A stretch of 64,000 bases of DNA from Streptomyces sp. GSL17-111. GTDB lineage: Bacteria; Actinomycetota; Actinomycetes; Streptomycetales; Streptomycetaceae. The notes under the pieces were generated by a model. It was not told the origin of the DNA and ran no database searches. It saw nothing but the letters and a program-made list of their open reading frames with translations. The first letter of the stretch is position 1, and each line of letters begins with the position of its first letter. The stretch spans positions 1,363,001 through 1,427,000 of the forward strand of contig NZ_JBAJNS010000001.1 of the NCBI RefSeq assembly GCF_037911585.1, read 5' to 3'. Below, in pieces: positions 1 through 12,374 of this stretch. A program made the position numbers and the translations under genes.

Positions 1-1723
1 TGAGGATGTCCGGGTCGTGCGGGTGCAGTGCGCCGTAGGCGGCCACGTTGGCGAGCGCCTCGGCGTGGACGGGCGAGGGCGGGAGCCCACGCACCAGCTC
101 CTGGGCCTTGGCCAGTTCGTCCCAGCCGTCGCCCTGCCGGTTCAGGCCGCGCAGCTTGCTCTTCTGCGTCCAGAACCACGCGGCGCGCAGCGGGTCGCCG
201 GTGTGCTCGCCCTCGCCGTCCTCCAGCAGCCGCAGCGCCTTCTTGATGGCGGTCAGTGCACGCTTGCGCTCCCCGGCGAGCAGCGCGGTGGAGACGGTCT
301 CGGCGAGGAGGTCGAGGTAGCGCACGGCGTCGTCGTCGCAGCCGCAGGCGGGATAGGCGTCGGCGTGGTCGAAGGCCCGCAGACGGCGCCGCGTCTCGAC
401 CGACGCGCTCTCCCACAGCTCCAGCGCCCGGTCCAGCAGGCGCAGCTGCTCGGAGTACGCGTAGCGGCGACGCGCCTGGACGGCCGCGTCGAGGACGGCG
501 GGCAGGGCCTTGGCGACGTCGTGGGCGTGGTACCAGTAGCTCGCCAGCCGGGCGGCGTGGTGCTCCGCCCGGACCAGTGACGGGTCGGCCTCGACGGCCT
601 CGGCGTAGCGGCGGTTCAGGGCCGTGCGCTCACCGGGCAGCAGGTCGTCGCTGACGGCCTCCCGGACGAGGGCGTGCCGGAAGCGGTAGCCGTCGCCGTC
701 CTCCGTCGGGGCCAGCACGTGTGCGCCCACGGCGGCGCGGAGGGCGGCGAGGAGCTCGTCCTGCGGGCCGCCGACCACGGCGGCGAGCAACCCGAACTCG
801 ACGGTCGTCCCGCCTCCGGCGGCGATCTGCACCACGCGCTGCGCGGCGTCCGGCAGCGCCTCGACCCTCACGAGCAGCACGTCGCGCAGGGAGTCGCTGA
901 GGTCGCACGTCGCGCAGTGCGTCGTCAGCTCCTCGACGAAGAAGGGATTGCCCTCGGAGCGCTCGAAGACCTCGTCCACCAGTTCGCGGGCCGGTTCCCG
1001 GACGCCCTGGATGCCGGCGATCTGGTCCCGTACCTCGACGCGCCCGAGCCGGGGCAGCTCGACGCGCTGGACGGTGCGCAGCCGGTCCAGCTCGGCGAGA
1101 AAGGGCCGCAGCGGGTGCCGCCGGTGGATGTCGTCGGAGCGGTAGCTGGCCATCAGCACCACGCGGGCGTGGTGCAGGGAACGGATGAGGTAGGCCAGCA
1201 GCTCGCGGGTGGAGCGGTCGGCCCAGTGCAGGTCCTCCACGGCCAGGACGAGGGTGCGCTCCTGGGAGAGGGACTCCAGCAGGCGGGCCGTGAGCTCGAA
1301 CAGTCGGGCCCGGCCGACCTCGTCGTCGAACTGCTGGGTGGGCTCCCCCAGCTCGGGCAGCAGCCGGGCCAGCTCGCCCTCCTGACCGGCCACGGCGGCG
1401 GACATCTCGCCCTCCAGCTGCCGGTACAGGGAACGCAGCACTGTGGAGACGGGGGCGAAGGGCAGACCGTCGGCGCCGATCTCTATGCACCCGCCGACGG
1501 ACGTCACCACGTCCATGTGCCGGGCGGCGCCCAGGAACTCCTCCAGCAGGCGCGTCTTGCCCACCCCCGCTTCGCCGCCCACCACCACGACCTGCGGCTC
1601 GCCCGCCGAGGCGCGGGCGAGCGCGTCGGCCAGCTGGGACAGCTCGGCTCCACGGCCGACGAACACGGGACTGATGCTGGACGCTTGCACGCCGTCGAGC
1701 ATCGCACAGGGGACCGACTTCAC
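1..1723 (-). CDS. Large AAA-ATPase transcriptional regulator (LuxR/LAL-like), 3' end cut by the window
   Basis: The reading frame enters from the left edge, so only the N-terminal part is here. From GTG 1723 (alternative ATG 1702) it reads a Walker A loop VGGEAGVGKTR about 40 residues in, then a Walker B-like LVLAVEDLHWADRS near 1215-1260, EVFERSEGNPFFVEEL, and a helical region resembling tetratricopeptide-type LAL regulators. Family knowledge: such proteins bind ATP and an inducer and carry a C-terminal LuxR helix-turn-helix, which would lie outside the window, so the class is inferred. No ligand can be named. Confidence 0.8.
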   Translation of the reverse strand, partial: MKSVPCAMLDGVQASSISPVFVGRGAELSQLADALARASAGEPQVVVVGGEAGVGKTRLLEEFLGAARHMDVVTSVGGCIEIGADGLPFAPVSTVLRSLYRQLEGEMSAAVAGQEGELARLLPELGEPTQQFDDEVGRARLFELTARLLESLSQERTLVLAVEDLHWADRSTRELLAYLIRSLHHARVVLMASYRSDDIHRRHPLRPFLAELDRLRTVQRVELPRLGRVEVRDQIAGIQGVREPARELVDEVFERSEGNPFFVEELTTHCATCDLSDSLRDVLLVRVEALPDAAQRVVQIAAGGGTTVEFGLLAAVVGGPQDELLAALRAAVGAHVLAPTEDGDGYRFRHALVREAVSDDLLPGERTALNRRYAEAVEADPSLVRAEHHAARLASYWYHAHDVAKALPAVLDAAVQARRRYAYSEQLRLLDRALELWESASVETRRRLRAFDHADAYPACGCDDDAVRYLDLLAETVSTALLAGERKRALTAIKKALRLLEDGEGEHTGDPLRAAWFWTQKSKLRGLNRQGDGWDELAKAQELVRGLPPSPVHAEALANVAAYGALHPHDPDIL

Positions 1724-1746
1724 GGCAGGAGATTTTCCGCCCGGCC

Positions 1747-1902
1747 TCAGGCGGCCTTCACCCAGCGTGAGATCCGCCGGGTCGCCGGACCGCGCCGGGT
1801 GGTGGAGCGGTGCCGCTTGACGGCGGCCACCAGCCGTTCGTGCTCGGCCTCGGCACGCAGCCCGGCGATGCGTGCCTCGTGGGCCAGGAAGTCCTGGTAC
1901 AT
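1747..1902 (-). CDS. Small basic protein, 51 residues, function unknown
   Basis: ATG 1902 to TGA 1747. The protein begins MYQDFLAHEARIAG, is helical and Glu/Ala/Arg-rich in the first half, and has a basic C-terminus (KRHRSTTRRGPATRR). A GAGGAG-type ribosome site lies just upstream of the ATG. The start of the following regulator gene (1723) is only about 25 bases away on the same strand, so the two may be cotranscribed. I do not recognise a family. The length, RBS and GC-rich third positions make it a credible gene. Confidence 0.5.
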   Translation of the reverse strand: MYQDFLAHEARIAGLRAEAEHERLVAAVKRHRSTTRRGPATRRISRWVKAA

Positions 1903-1924
1903 GTCGGGTTCTCCTCGATGCGGA

Positions 1925-1954
1925 AAGGAGCCCCACCGCCTGGTGGAGCTCCTT
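1925..1954. terminator. Strong hairpin between gatB and the 51-residue gene
   Basis: Arms 1925-1937 and 1942-1954 pair at 12 of 13 positions around a 4-base loop. It lies about 140 bases past the gatB stop and just upstream of the 51-residue gene, so it may terminate gatB transcripts or act as a leader attenuator. There is no U-tract, as usual in Streptomyces. Confidence 0.55.
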
Positions 1955-2095
1955 CAGCCTCCGCTCTGAGGAGGCGCCGCCGCATCGGACGACTGCCGCA
2001 TCCGCGCGGACCGCACGCCTTAGGGCGCGGGGCCCGCGGCCTTAGGCCGGCCCACAGAGGGCCTTGCGGTGGCGCGGCGCACGTCCCGGCCCGGC

Positions 2096-3604
2096 TCAGC
2101 CCTGGACGCCGAGCCGCTCCAGGATCAGCTCGCGCACGCGGGCGGCGTCGGCCTGGCCACGGGTGGCCTTCATGACGGCGCCGACCAGCGCGCCGGCCGC
2201 CGCGACCTTGCCGCCGCGGATCTTGTCGGCGATCGCGGCGTTGCCGGCGATGGCCTCGTCCACGGCCGTGCCGAGCGCGCCCTCGTCCGAGACGACCTTC
2301 AGGCCGCGCTTCTCGACGACCTCGTCCGGTCCGCCCTCACCCGCGAGGACGCCCTCGATGGTCTGGCGGGCCAGCTTGTCGTTGAGCGAGCCCTCGGCGA
2401 CCAGGGCGCAGACCCGGGCGACCTGCTCGGGGGTGATCGTCAGCTCGGTCAGCTCGGTACCGGTCTCGTTCGCCCGCCGGGCCAGCTCGCCCATCCACCA
2501 CTTGCGGGCCTGGTCCGCCGGGGCGCCGGCGTCGATCGTGGCGATGATGAGGTCGAGCGCCCCGGCGTTGAGCACGGACTGCATCTCGTGCTCCGAGATG
2601 CCCCACTCCTCGCGGAGCCGGTTGCGACGCAGCCGGGGCAGCTCCGGAAGCGTGGCCCGCAGCTCCTCGACCCACTCGCGCGCCGGGGCGACGGGGACGA
2701 GGTCCGGCTCGGGGAAGTAGCGGTAGTCCTCCGCCTCCTCCTTGACCCGTCCGGAGGTGGTGCTGCCGTCGTCCTCGTGGAAGTGGCGCGTCTCCTGGAC
2801 GATGACGCCGCCGCCGTCGAGGACCGCGGCGTGCCGCTGGACCTCGAAGCGCACGGCACGCTCCACGCTGCGCAGCGAGTTGACGTTCTTCGTCTCGCTG
2901 CGGGTGCCGAACGTCCGCGAGCCCGTCGGCATCAGCGACAGGTTGACGTCGCAGCGCATCTGGCCCATCTCCATCCGCGCCTCGGAGACACCGAGGGCGC
3001 GGATCAGCTCGCGCAGCTCGGCGACGTAGGCGCGGGCGATCTCCGGGGCGCGGTCCCCGGCGCCGGTGATCGGCTTGGTGACGATCTCGATGAGCGGGAT
3101 GCCGGCCCGGTTGTAGTCCAGGAGCGAGTGCGAGGCGCCGTGGATGCGGCCGGTGGCACCGCCGATGTGCGTCGACTTGCCGGTGTCCTCCTCCATGTGC
3201 GCCCGCTCGATGCCGACGCGGAAGACCTCGCCGTCCTCCAGCTGGACGTCCAGGTAGCCGTCGAAGGCGATCGGCTCGTCGTACTGGGAGGTCTGGAAGT
3301 TCTTCGGCATGTCCGGATAGAAGTAGTTCTTCCGGGCGAAGCGGCACCACTCGGCGATGGAGCAGTTCAGCGCGAGGCCGATCTTCACGGCGGACTCGAC
3401 GGCCGTCGCGTTGACGACGGGCAGCGAGCCGGGCAGGCCGAGGCAGGTCGGGCAGGTCTGCGCGTTGGCCGGGGCACCGGGCACGGTGGCGCAGCCGCAG
3501 AACATCTTGGTCTTGGTGCCGAGCTCGACATGGACCTCCAGGCCCATGACGGGGTCGTAGGACGCGAGGGCGTCCTCGTACGACACCAGGTCAATCACGG
3601 TCAC
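2096..3604 (-). CDS. gatB: Aspartyl/glutamyl-tRNA amidotransferase subunit B
   Basis: Subunit B of GatCAB, which amidates Glu-tRNA(Gln) (and Asp-tRNA(Asn)) in the cytoplasm to give correctly charged tRNA. The 502 residues match the usual family length. Near the N-terminus [18 protein letters not shown] and CPTCLGLPG carry the zinc-binding cysteines, [15 protein letters not shown] is the typical kinase-fold motif, and the C-terminus is the YqeY-like tRNA-contacting tail. It is the last of gatC, gatA, a small membrane-protein gene and gatB on one strand. The family assignment is certain. Confidence 0.97.
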   Translation of the reverse strand: MTVIDLVSYEDALASYDPVMGLEVHVELGTKTKMFCGCATVPGAPANAQTCPTCLGLPGSLPVVNATAVESAVKIGLALNCSIAEWCRFARKNYFYPDMPKNFQTSQYDEPIAFDGYLDVQLEDGEVFRVGIERAHMEEDTGKSTHIGGATGRIHGASHSLLDYNRAGIPLIEIVTKPITGAGDRAPEIARAYVAELRELIRALGVSEARMEMGQMRCDVNLSLMPTGSRTFGTRSETKNVNSLRSVERAVRFEVQRHAAVLDGGGVIVQETRHFHEDDGSTTSGRVKEEAEDYRYFPEPDLVPVAPAREWVEELRATLPELPRLRRNRLREEWGISEHEMQSVLNAGALDLIIATIDAGAPADQARKWWMGELARRANETGTELTELTITPEQVARVCALVAEGSLNDKLARQTIEGVLAGEGGPDEVVEKRGLKVVSDEGALGTAVDEAIAGNAAIADKIRGGKVAAAGALVGAVMKATRGQADAARVRELILERLGVQG

Positions 3605-3622
3605 GGAAGTACAGCCTCTCGA

Positions 3623-3865
3623 TCAGTCACCGGCGAGGACGTCGTCGCTGCTCATGCTGCGCAGCTCCCGCACCAGGATGAGGACGCCGGTGGTGAGGGC
3701 GGCGGCCGAGATCAGCGCGTCGACGAGCTGCAGGCGGTCGTGGTCCTCGCGGGCCTGCCGGGCCTGCTTGACGACGCTGACGGCACCGAACAGGGAGGTG
3801 CCGATGGACAGGTAGGTGCCGGCCTTGGACTTCTTGAAGCGCTTGGCCTTCTTGATGTTGCTCAC
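3623..3865 (-). CDS. Conserved small protein between gatA and gatB
   Basis: An 80-residue protein starting at GTG 3865, which overlaps the gatA stop by four bases (GTGA), so translation is probably coupled. The N-terminus is basic ([15 protein letters not shown]). A short hydrophobic stretch ([16 protein letters not shown]) follows, then a second ([23 protein letters not shown]), so it is likely a small membrane or membrane-associated protein. Function is unknown. A longer start at 3901 is possible, but it would overlap gatA substantially. Its place inside the gat operon suggests co-expression with, not membership of, the amidotransferase. Confidence 0.75.
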   Translation of the reverse strand: MSNIKKAKRFKKSKAGTYLSIGTSLFGAVSVVKQARQAREDHDRLQLVDALISAAALTTGVLILVRELRSMSSDDVLAGD

Positions 3866-5355
3866 AGTACGGGTGCCTCCTCGAGCAGCGGATGCCCCCA
3901 CCGGGTGTGGAAGGCGGCTTCGACGGCAGCGCCTACCCGGTAGAGCCGGTCGTCAGCCATGGCGGGGGCGATGATCTGCAGCCCCACCGGGAGCCCGTCC
4001 TCCGGCGCCAGGCCGCAGGGCAGCGACATGGCGGCGTTGCCGGCCAGGTTGGACGGGATGGTGCACAGGTCGGCGAGGTACATCGCCATGGGGTCGTCGG
4101 CGCGCTCCCCGATGGGGAAGGCCGTCGTCGGCGTCGTCGGCGAGACGAGGACGTCCACCGACTCGAAGGCGCGCTGGAAGTCCCGGGTGATGAGGGTGCG
4201 GACCTTCTGCGCCGAGCCGTAGTAGGCGTCGTAGTAACCCGAGCTGAGGGCGTAGGTGCCGAGCATGATGCGGCGCTTGACCTCGGGCCCGAAGCCCGCC
4301 TCGCGGGTGAGGGCGGTGACGTCCTCGGCCGAGCGGGTGCCGTCGTCGCCCACGCGCAGGCCGTAGCGCATGGCGTCGAAGCGGGCGAGGTTGGACGAGC
4401 ACTCGCTGGGCGCGATCAGGTAGTAGGCGGCGAGCGCCTTGGTGAAGGACGGGCAGGAGATCTCGACGATCTCGGCGCCCAGCTCGCGCAGCAGCTCCAC
4501 CGACTCGGTGAACCGCTGCATGACGCCGTCCTGGTAGCCCTCCCCGGAGAACTCCGTGACGACGCCGACGCGCATCCCGCGCACGTCACCGGTCCGGGCG
4601 GCCTCGACGACGGCGGGCACGGGGGCGTCGACGGAGGTGGAGTCCATCGGGTCGTGGCCCGCGATGGCCTCGTGCAGCAGGGCCGCGTCCAGCACGGTGC
4701 GGGCGCAGGGGCCGCCCTGGTCCAGCGAGGAGGAGAAGGCCACCATGCCGTAGCGGGAGACCCCGCCGTAGGTCGGCTTGACGCCGACGGTGCCGGTGAC
4801 GGCGGCGGGCTGGCGGATGGAGCCGCCGGTGTCCGTGCCGATGGCCAGCGGCGCCTGGAAGGAGGCGAGGGCGGCGGAGGAGCCGCCGCCGGAGCCTCCG
4901 GGGATGCGGGTGAGGTCCCACGGGTTGCCGGTGGGACCGTAGGCGCTGTTCTCGGTGGAGGACCCCATGGCGAACTCGTCCATGTTGGTCTTGCCGAGGA
5001 TGACGACGTCCGCGTCCTTCAGTCGACGCGTCACGGTGGCGTCGTAGGGCGGGACCCAGCCTTCGAGGATCTTGGAGCCGACGGTCGTCGGCACGCCCTC
5101 GGTGGTGAAGATGTCCTTGAGCGCGAGCGGTACGCCCGCGAGCGGGCCGAGCGTCTCGCCCGCCGCCCGCTTGGCGTCCACCCGGCGGGCGGTCTCCAGG
5201 GCTCCGTCGCGGTCGACGTGCAGGAAGGCGTGCACCTTCTCGTCGACGGCCTCGATGCGGGCCAGGTGGGCCTCGGCCACCTCGACGGCGGACGTCTCGC
5301 CGCTCGCGATCCGCTCCGCCGTCCGTGCGGCGGTGAGCTTCGTCAGGTCGGTCAT
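3862..5355 (-). CDS. gatA: Aspartyl/glutamyl-tRNA amidotransferase subunit A
   Basis: Glutaminase and amidase subunit of GatCAB: it releases ammonia from glutamine for transamidation of misacylated tRNA. The amidase-signature triad is visible as ALKDIF (Lys), then [12 protein letters not shown] and [12 protein letters not shown] (the two Ser). ATG 5355 is chosen because GAGGAG sits eight bases upstream (497 residues). A GTG at 5364 would overlap gatC by four bases but would leave the RBS too close. The 3' end overlaps the following small gene by four bases. Confidence 0.96.
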   Translation of the reverse strand: MTDLTKLTAARTAERIASGETSAVEVAEAHLARIEAVDEKVHAFLHVDRDGALETARRVDAKRAAGETLGPLAGVPLALKDIFTTEGVPTTVGSKILEGWVPPYDATVTRRLKDADVVILGKTNMDEFAMGSSTENSAYGPTGNPWDLTRIPGGSGGGSSAALASFQAPLAIGTDTGGSIRQPAAVTGTVGVKPTYGGVSRYGMVAFSSSLDQGGPCARTVLDAALLHEAIAGHDPMDSTSVDAPVPAVVEAARTGDVRGMRVGVVTEFSGEGYQDGVMQRFTESVELLRELGAEIVEISCPSFTKALAAYYLIAPSECSSNLARFDAMRYGLRVGDDGTRSAEDVTALTREAGFGPEVKRRIMLGTYALSSGYYDAYYGSAQKVRTLITRDFQRAFESVDVLVSPTTPTTAFPIGERADDPMAMYLADLCTIPSNLAGNAAMSLPCGLAPEDGLPVGLQIIAPAMADDRLYRVGAAVEAAFHTRWGHPLLEEAPVL

Positions 5356-5360
5356 ACCGG

Positions 5361-5657
5361 TCACTCCTCACCCAGGATCTGCGGCACCTTGAAACGCTGC
5401 TGCTCCTGGGCGGGCGCGCCGGAGAGCGCCTGCTCGGGCGTCAGGCTCGGACGGACCTCGTCCGGGCGCATGACGTTCGTCAGGGGCAGCGGGTGGGAGG
5501 TCGGCGGCACGTCCTCGGTGGCGACGTCGGAGACGGCGGCGACCGCTCCGATGATGTCGTCGAGCTGTCCGGCGAAGTGATCGAGCTCTTCGTCCTTCAG
5601 CTCCAGGCGTGCCAGCTTCGCGAGGTGAGCGACCTCCTCGCGCGTGATGCCAGGCAT
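5361..5657 (-). CDS. gatC: Aspartyl/glutamyl-tRNA amidotransferase subunit C
   Basis: A 98-residue protein beginning [20 protein letters not shown], the standard GatC opening. GatC is the small belt subunit that stabilises the A-B interface. ATG 5657 was chosen over an in-frame start 19 codons upstream, because family members begin at this motif. It is first in the gat operon, and its stop lies just ahead of the gatA start. The 141-base gap to the upstream rmdB-like gene probably carries the operon promoter. Confidence 0.95.
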   Translation of the reverse strand: MPGITREEVAHLAKLARLELKDEELDHFAGQLDDIIGAVAAVSDVATEDVPPTSHPLPLTNVMRPDEVRPSLTPEQALSGAPAQEQQRFKVPQILGEE

Positions 5658-5798
5658 GCGGCGGTCCTTAAGGGGTTTCGGGCAGGGCTTACCGGTTTCC
5701 GGTGTGCGGCCCAATCCTATGCGCTCCGCCCGCGCCGCCCGACAGCCGACGACGCGTCGGCCCCGTCCCGCGTCCGCGCCGCCCCGCGCCGCGCGGGG

Positions 5799-7964
5799 TC
5801 AGTCCGCCGACGGCAGCGACGGGTGGGCCATGCCCGGCCGGACGGCCGGGGTGGCGGTGGGGATCGGCGCGGGCAGGGCGGGCCCGACACCGCGCGCCCG
5901 GAGCCACGCCGTCGTCTCGGCGGGCGGCATCGCCGCCGAGACGAGCCAGCCCTGCACCGCGTCGCAGCCCAGGTCGCGCAGGCGCTCCCAGGTCTCGTCG
6001 TCCTCCACGCCCTCGGCGACCACGAGCAGGCCCAGGGAGTGGGCCAGGTCCACGGTGCAGCGCACGATCGCGGCGTCCTGGTCGTCGACGGCGAGCCGCG
6101 CCACGAACGAGCGGTCGATCTTCAGCTCGCTGACGGGCAGTTTGCGCAGGTGGACGAGGGAGGAGTAGCCGGTGCCGAAGTCGTCCAGCGACATCTTCAC
6201 GCCGTGGCCGGTGAGCCCGGCCAGGGTGTCGGCCGCCTGCTGCGGGTCCTCCAGCAGGACGTGCTCGGTGATCTCCAGCTGGAGGGCACCGGCCGGGACG
6301 CCGTGCCGGGCGAGCCGGGCCGCGACGGCGCCCGCGAAGCCGGGCGTGTGGACGTCGCGCGGCGAGACGTTGACGGCGACGGGGACGCGGAGCCCGGCCG
6401 CGCGCCACCGGGCGACCTGGCTGAGCGCCGTCTCCAGCACGTACTCGGTGAGCCGGGGCATGAGCCCGGACGTCTCGGCGATGGCGATGAAGACGTCGGG
6501 CGGGACCCGGCCGCGCTCGGGGTGGACCCAGCGGACCAGCGCCTCCAGGCCGGTGACCTGCCCGTCGAAGCGCACCTTGGGCTGGTAGTGCAGTTGCACC
6601 TCGCCGGCGTCCAGGGCGCGGCGCAGGTCACCGAGGAGGCCGAGGCGGTCGGGGGTGTTGCCGTCCCGGGCCGCGTCGTAGACCTCGACGCCGCTGCGGT
6701 CGCGCTTGGCCTCGTACATCGCCACGTCCGCCCGGCGCAGCAGCCCTTCGGCCTCCAGCGCGTGGTCGGGGAAGACGGCGACACCGGCGCTGGCCTCCAG
6801 CACCAGGCTGAGGCCGTCGAGGTGCAGGGGGCAGCTGAGGGCGGAGACGAGGGTGCGGGCGACGCGCTGGGCGCTGGTGGCGGAGGCGGCGAGCGGCAGG
6901 AGGACGGCGAACTCGTCGCCGCCGAGGCGGGCGGCCTCCGCCCCGCGCGGGAGGGCGATGCGCAGTCGGTCGGCGATCTGGAGGAGGAGCCGGTCGCCGG
7001 CGAGGTGGCCGAGGGTGTCGTTGACGGAGCGGAAGCGGTCGAGGTCGATGAGGACGAGGGCGGAGCGGGCCTGCTGCCGGTCGGCGTCGTCCAGCGCCGT
7101 CCAGGTGCGCTCCATGAGCCACATGCGGTTGGGGAGGCCGGTGAGCGGATCGCGCAGCTGTTCCTCGGCCCGCACCCTGGCGATCCACAGGGTGGAGTCG
7201 AGGGCGATTAACGGGACCGCGAAGAGCGGCAGCACCAGCGGCCGGGCCTCGGCGACGACCACGATCAGGGGGGATATGCCGACCAGGGCGACGCACATCA
7301 GCCCCTGGCGTATCAGTGCGGTACGGGCCGCCGTGGGTACCCCCGCGGCGGGCAGCGAGCTGCGGCGGGTGCGGCAGTACCACTCCAGGACGCGGGTGAC
7401 GAAGAGGTAGACGCAGGCGACGACGAGCATCTCGGGCACGGCGGCCCAGCTCCAGCCGACCGGCCCCCACGGCTGTTCGACGGAGGGGCGGGTGCCGAAC
7501 GCCATCAGGGTGAGCGCGGCGCTGCCGATGCCGAGGAGGTCGACCGCGCCGTGCACGACGGACTGGCGCCAGCTGCGGTGCCGGGCGGCGCCGACGAACA
7601 CGACGACGGCGATGCTGACGAGGCTGGCCGGGGCGCTGCCGTAGAGGAAGAGGATCGCGAGGGTGAGGGCGGAGCCCGAACCGGTGCCGCCCCACCAGCG
7701 GTCCCGCCCGAGCGCGACGAGGTGGATGACGACGACGCCGGTGAGCGCGGCGAAGGCCCAGCCCGCCGTGCCGCCGGGGAAGAGGGCCCGGCCGTTGCTG
7801 ATGTTGACGTACATCCCGGCGAGGAGGGTGACGGCAGCGGTCCCCACGACCAGTGGACGCAGCCACGGCGCGGAGGCGAGCGCGGCGCGGCGCAGGACAC
7901 CGGCGGGCGGACGGGCGGGCTCGCCCGCAGAGCCGGTGTCGCGCTCCTCGGGTGTCAGCTGCAT
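5799..7964 (-). CDS. rmdB: Membrane GGDEF/EAL cyclic-di-GMP protein (RmdB-like)
   Basis: A 721-residue protein from ATG 7964 (GAGAGGG upstream). The N-terminal half has several hydrophobic helices (for example LVVGTAAVTLLAGMYV). A GGDEF domain follows, with an intact RLGGDEFAVL near residue 348, and then an EAL domain with GLEALVRW near 473. Such proteins make or degrade cyclic di-GMP, which controls development through BldD in Streptomyces. From memory the S. coelicolor protein next to ligA is RmdB, a phosphodiesterase. The symbol rests on that synteny, and the activity balance cannot be read from sequence. Confidence 0.85.
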   Translation of the reverse strand: MQLTPEERDTGSAGEPARPPAGVLRRAALASAPWLRPLVVGTAAVTLLAGMYVNISNGRALFPGGTAGWAFAALTGVVVIHLVALGRDRWWGGTGSGSALTLAILFLYGSAPASLVSIAVVVFVGAARHRSWRQSVVHGAVDLLGIGSAALTLMAFGTRPSVEQPWGPVGWSWAAVPEMLVVACVYLFVTRVLEWYCRTRRSSLPAAGVPTAARTALIRQGLMCVALVGISPLIVVVAEARPLVLPLFAVPLIALDSTLWIARVRAEEQLRDPLTGLPNRMWLMERTWTALDDADRQQARSALVLIDLDRFRSVNDTLGHLAGDRLLLQIADRLRIALPRGAEAARLGGDEFAVLLPLAASATSAQRVARTLVSALSCPLHLDGLSLVLEASAGVAVFPDHALEAEGLLRRADVAMYEAKRDRSGVEVYDAARDGNTPDRLGLLGDLRRALDAGEVQLHYQPKVRFDGQVTGLEALVRWVHPERGRVPPDVFIAIAETSGLMPRLTEYVLETALSQVARWRAAGLRVPVAVNVSPRDVHTPGFAGAVAARLARHGVPAGALQLEITEHVLLEDPQQAADTLAGLTGHGVKMSLDDFGTGYSSLVHLRKLPVSELKIDRSFVARLAVDDQDAAIVRCTVDLAHSLGLLVVAEGVEDDETWERLRDLGCDAVQGWLVSAAMPPAETTAWLRARGVGPALPAPIPTATPAVRPGMAHPSLPSAD

Positions 7965-8159
7965 GCGCGTCCCTCTCACGGCCGTCGGTGCACCGCGCCA
8001 CGGCAGGCGCACGATTCCCACAGTAGGTGCCGGACGAGTGGCAGGGGCACCGATCGAGCCGTGGTCATCCGCGCGGGTCGGCTAATTGTCCGTCATCTCG
8101 TACGGAAATCAAGGGCGTTGCCTGCGGGACGGCAGTGACGCGAGAGGCTTGACGGCAGG

Positions 8160-10376
<2,217 letters not shown>

Positions 10377-10388
10377 TTACTCAGGCCG

Positions 10389-11477
10389 TCACTCTGGGTT
10401 GTTGGCCAGTGATCGCGCTGCCCGGACGCAGTGCTCCAGAGCGGCGCGGGCGTAGCCCGGCGCGGCACCGGCGAGACCGCAGGTGGGAGTGATCACCACG
10501 GACTCCGCGAGGAGCCCGGGCGACAGCCCCAGCCTGCGCCACAGCGACCTGACACCCATGACGCTACCGGCCGGGTCCGACAATGCCCCGGCCGTCGTCC
10601 CCGTGCCCGGCACGACACCCGCGAAGAGCGCCGTGCCCGCCTCGGCCGCCTCCCCGATCGCCTCGTCGTCACGTTCGGTGAGCAGCGCGGCGTCGAAGGA
10701 GACGCCGGTCGCGCCCGCGCGCCGCAGCAGGGCGAAGGGCACGTCCGGGGCGCACGAGTGGACGACGACGGGGACGCCGTCCGCCGCCCGCACCAGGTCG
10801 GCCAGCGCGTCCCGCACGACGGCGCGGTCCACGGCCCGGTGGGTGCGGTAGCCGCTGGCCGTGGGGACCCGGCCGGTGAGCACGGAGGTCAGGGCGGGCT
10901 CGTCGAGCTGGAGGACGGGAGCCGCCCCGGGCACCCGGCGGCGGAGGTCCGCCAGGTGGGCGCGCACGCCCTCGGCGAGGGAGGCCGTCAGGTCGCGGCA
11001 GGCTCCCGCGTCGCCGAGCATCGCCTCGCCGGAACGGCGTTCCAGGGACGCGGCCAGCGTCCAGGGGCCGGTCACCGCGAGCTTGAGCCCGCCGGTGTAG
11101 CCCTGGGTGAACTCCTCCAGGGCGTCGAGGTCCTCGCCGAGCCACGCGCGGGCCCGCCGGGTGTCGCGCCCCGGCCGGTCGCTGATCCGCCAGCCGCTCG
11201 GCTCGACGTGCGCGTACAACTCGACCAGCAGGCCGATCGTGCGCCCCGCCATGTCCGCCCCGGGCCCCCGGGCGGGCAGCTCCGGCAGGTGCGGCAGGTG
11301 GGTGGGCCCCTCCAGGGCGCCGACGACGGTCCGCGCGGCCTCCCGCGCGTCCTCCCCCGGCATCGACCCGATCCCGCTCGCCGCGCCCGGCCCCCAACGA
11401 AGCGGCCGGGCACCGGCGGTCCCTGCCGACGCTGACGGTGCCGCCGCCCTTGACGTATCGCTCTCGCTCTCGCTCAC
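10389..11477 (-). CDS. Short cobalamin-independent methionine synthase-like protein
   Basis: The 362 residues resemble the C-terminal catalytic barrel of MetE, which moves the methyl group of methyl-tetrahydrofolate to homocysteine. The zinc ligands are recognisable in VVHSCAPDVP (His, Cys) and in ITPTCGLAGA (Cys). The N-terminal half of full MetE (about 750 residues in all) is absent, as in archaeal-type short methionine synthases. The methyl donor and the acceptor are therefore uncertain. It lies 28 bases upstream of ligA on the same strand and may share a transcript. Confidence 0.8.
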   Translation of the reverse strand: MSESESDTSRAAAPSASAGTAGARPLRWGPGAASGIGSMPGEDAREAARTVVGALEGPTHLPHLPELPARGPGADMAGRTIGLLVELYAHVEPSGWRISDRPGRDTRRARAWLGEDLDALEEFTQGYTGGLKLAVTGPWTLAASLERRSGEAMLGDAGACRDLTASLAEGVRAHLADLRRRVPGAAPVLQLDEPALTSVLTGRVPTASGYRTHRAVDRAVVRDALADLVRAADGVPVVVHSCAPDVPFALLRRAGATGVSFDAALLTERDDEAIGEAAEAGTALFAGVVPGTGTTAGALSDPAGSVMGVRSLWRRLGLSPGLLAESVVITPTCGLAGAAPGYARAALEHCVRAARSLANNPE

Positions 11478-11529
11478 AGCGGCAGCCTACGAGCGTCCCG
11501 GCCGGGGACCGGCATCCGGCCGGGTGATC

Positions 11530-12231
11530 TCAGCCGGTGGGACGGACGCTGAGGTCGGTGACCTCCGTGCCGGGCGGCAGGTCCAGGGCGGTCAGGACGG
11601 TGCGGGCGACGGACTCCGGAGCCATCCAGTCCTCGGCCCGGTACGCCTTCCCCTCCTGCCGGTGCACCTTCTCCTGCATGGGCGTCGCCGTCCGGCCCGG
11701 GTAGACGCTGCTCACCCGGACGCCGTGGCCGGCCTCCTCGCCGCGCAGCGCGTCGGCCAGCGCCTTCAGTCCGTGTTTGCTGGCCGCGTACGCGCTCCAC
11801 TGCGGGTTGGCCCGCAGTCCCGCACCGGAGTTGACGAACACGACGTGGCCGTGTGCCAGGCGGAGCTGCGGCAGCAGCAGACGCGTCAGCTCGGCGGGCG
11901 CGACGAGGTTGGCGGCGAGCGTCGCCTGCCACACCTTGGGCGTCAGCTCGCCGACCTCGCCCAGGTCGCAGACGCCGGCGCTGTGGACCAGCGAGTCCAG
12001 CTCCCCGGGCAGCTCCTGGTGGCCGAAGGCCCAGGACAGCCGTTCCGGTTCGGCCAGGTCCCCGACGAGGGTGCGGACGGTGCCGCCGCCGTCGCCGAAC
12101 CGCTCGGCCAGTTGGCGCGCCCGGCCGGCGTCCCGCGCCAGGAGCCACAGCTCGTCGCCGCGTGCGAGCAGTTCCCGTGCGACCGCGGCGCCGATGCCCG
12201 AACCGGCCCCGGTGATCAGATGCGTAGCCAT
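11530..12231 (-). CDS. Short-chain dehydrogenase/reductase
   Basis: A 233-residue SDR. It starts MATHLITGAGSGIGAAVAREL, the NAD(P)-binding TGxxxGxG motif, and has the catalytic YAASKHG (Tyr-x3-Lys) and NSGAG near the active-site Ser. The PG motif (SVYPGRTATPM) follows the lysine as usual. The substrate is unknown. The next gene downstream, the MetE-like gene, is on the same strand after 52 bases. The divergent mreB-like gene starts 143 bases upstream. Confidence 0.88.
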   Translation of the reverse strand: MATHLITGAGSGIGAAVARELLARGDELWLLARDAGRARQLAERFGDGGGTVRTLVGDLAEPERLSWAFGHQELPGELDSLVHSAGVCDLGEVGELTPKVWQATLAANLVAPAELTRLLLPQLRLAHGHVVFVNSGAGLRANPQWSAYAASKHGLKALADALRGEEAGHGVRVSSVYPGRTATPMQEKVHRQEGKAYRAEDWMAPESVARTVLTALDLPPGTEVTDLSVRPTG

Positions 12232-12374
12232 GGGGCCAGCCTATGGGCGCCGGCGTGCGGGGCGGCGGGTGCCCCGATTGCCGTAGCCCGCCCGGTGCCC
12301 GGTGGCAGTCGCCCCAAAAAACACGACAATCACATACAAGGCTCCTGTACCACCACGAAAGCAGAGACACGTCC

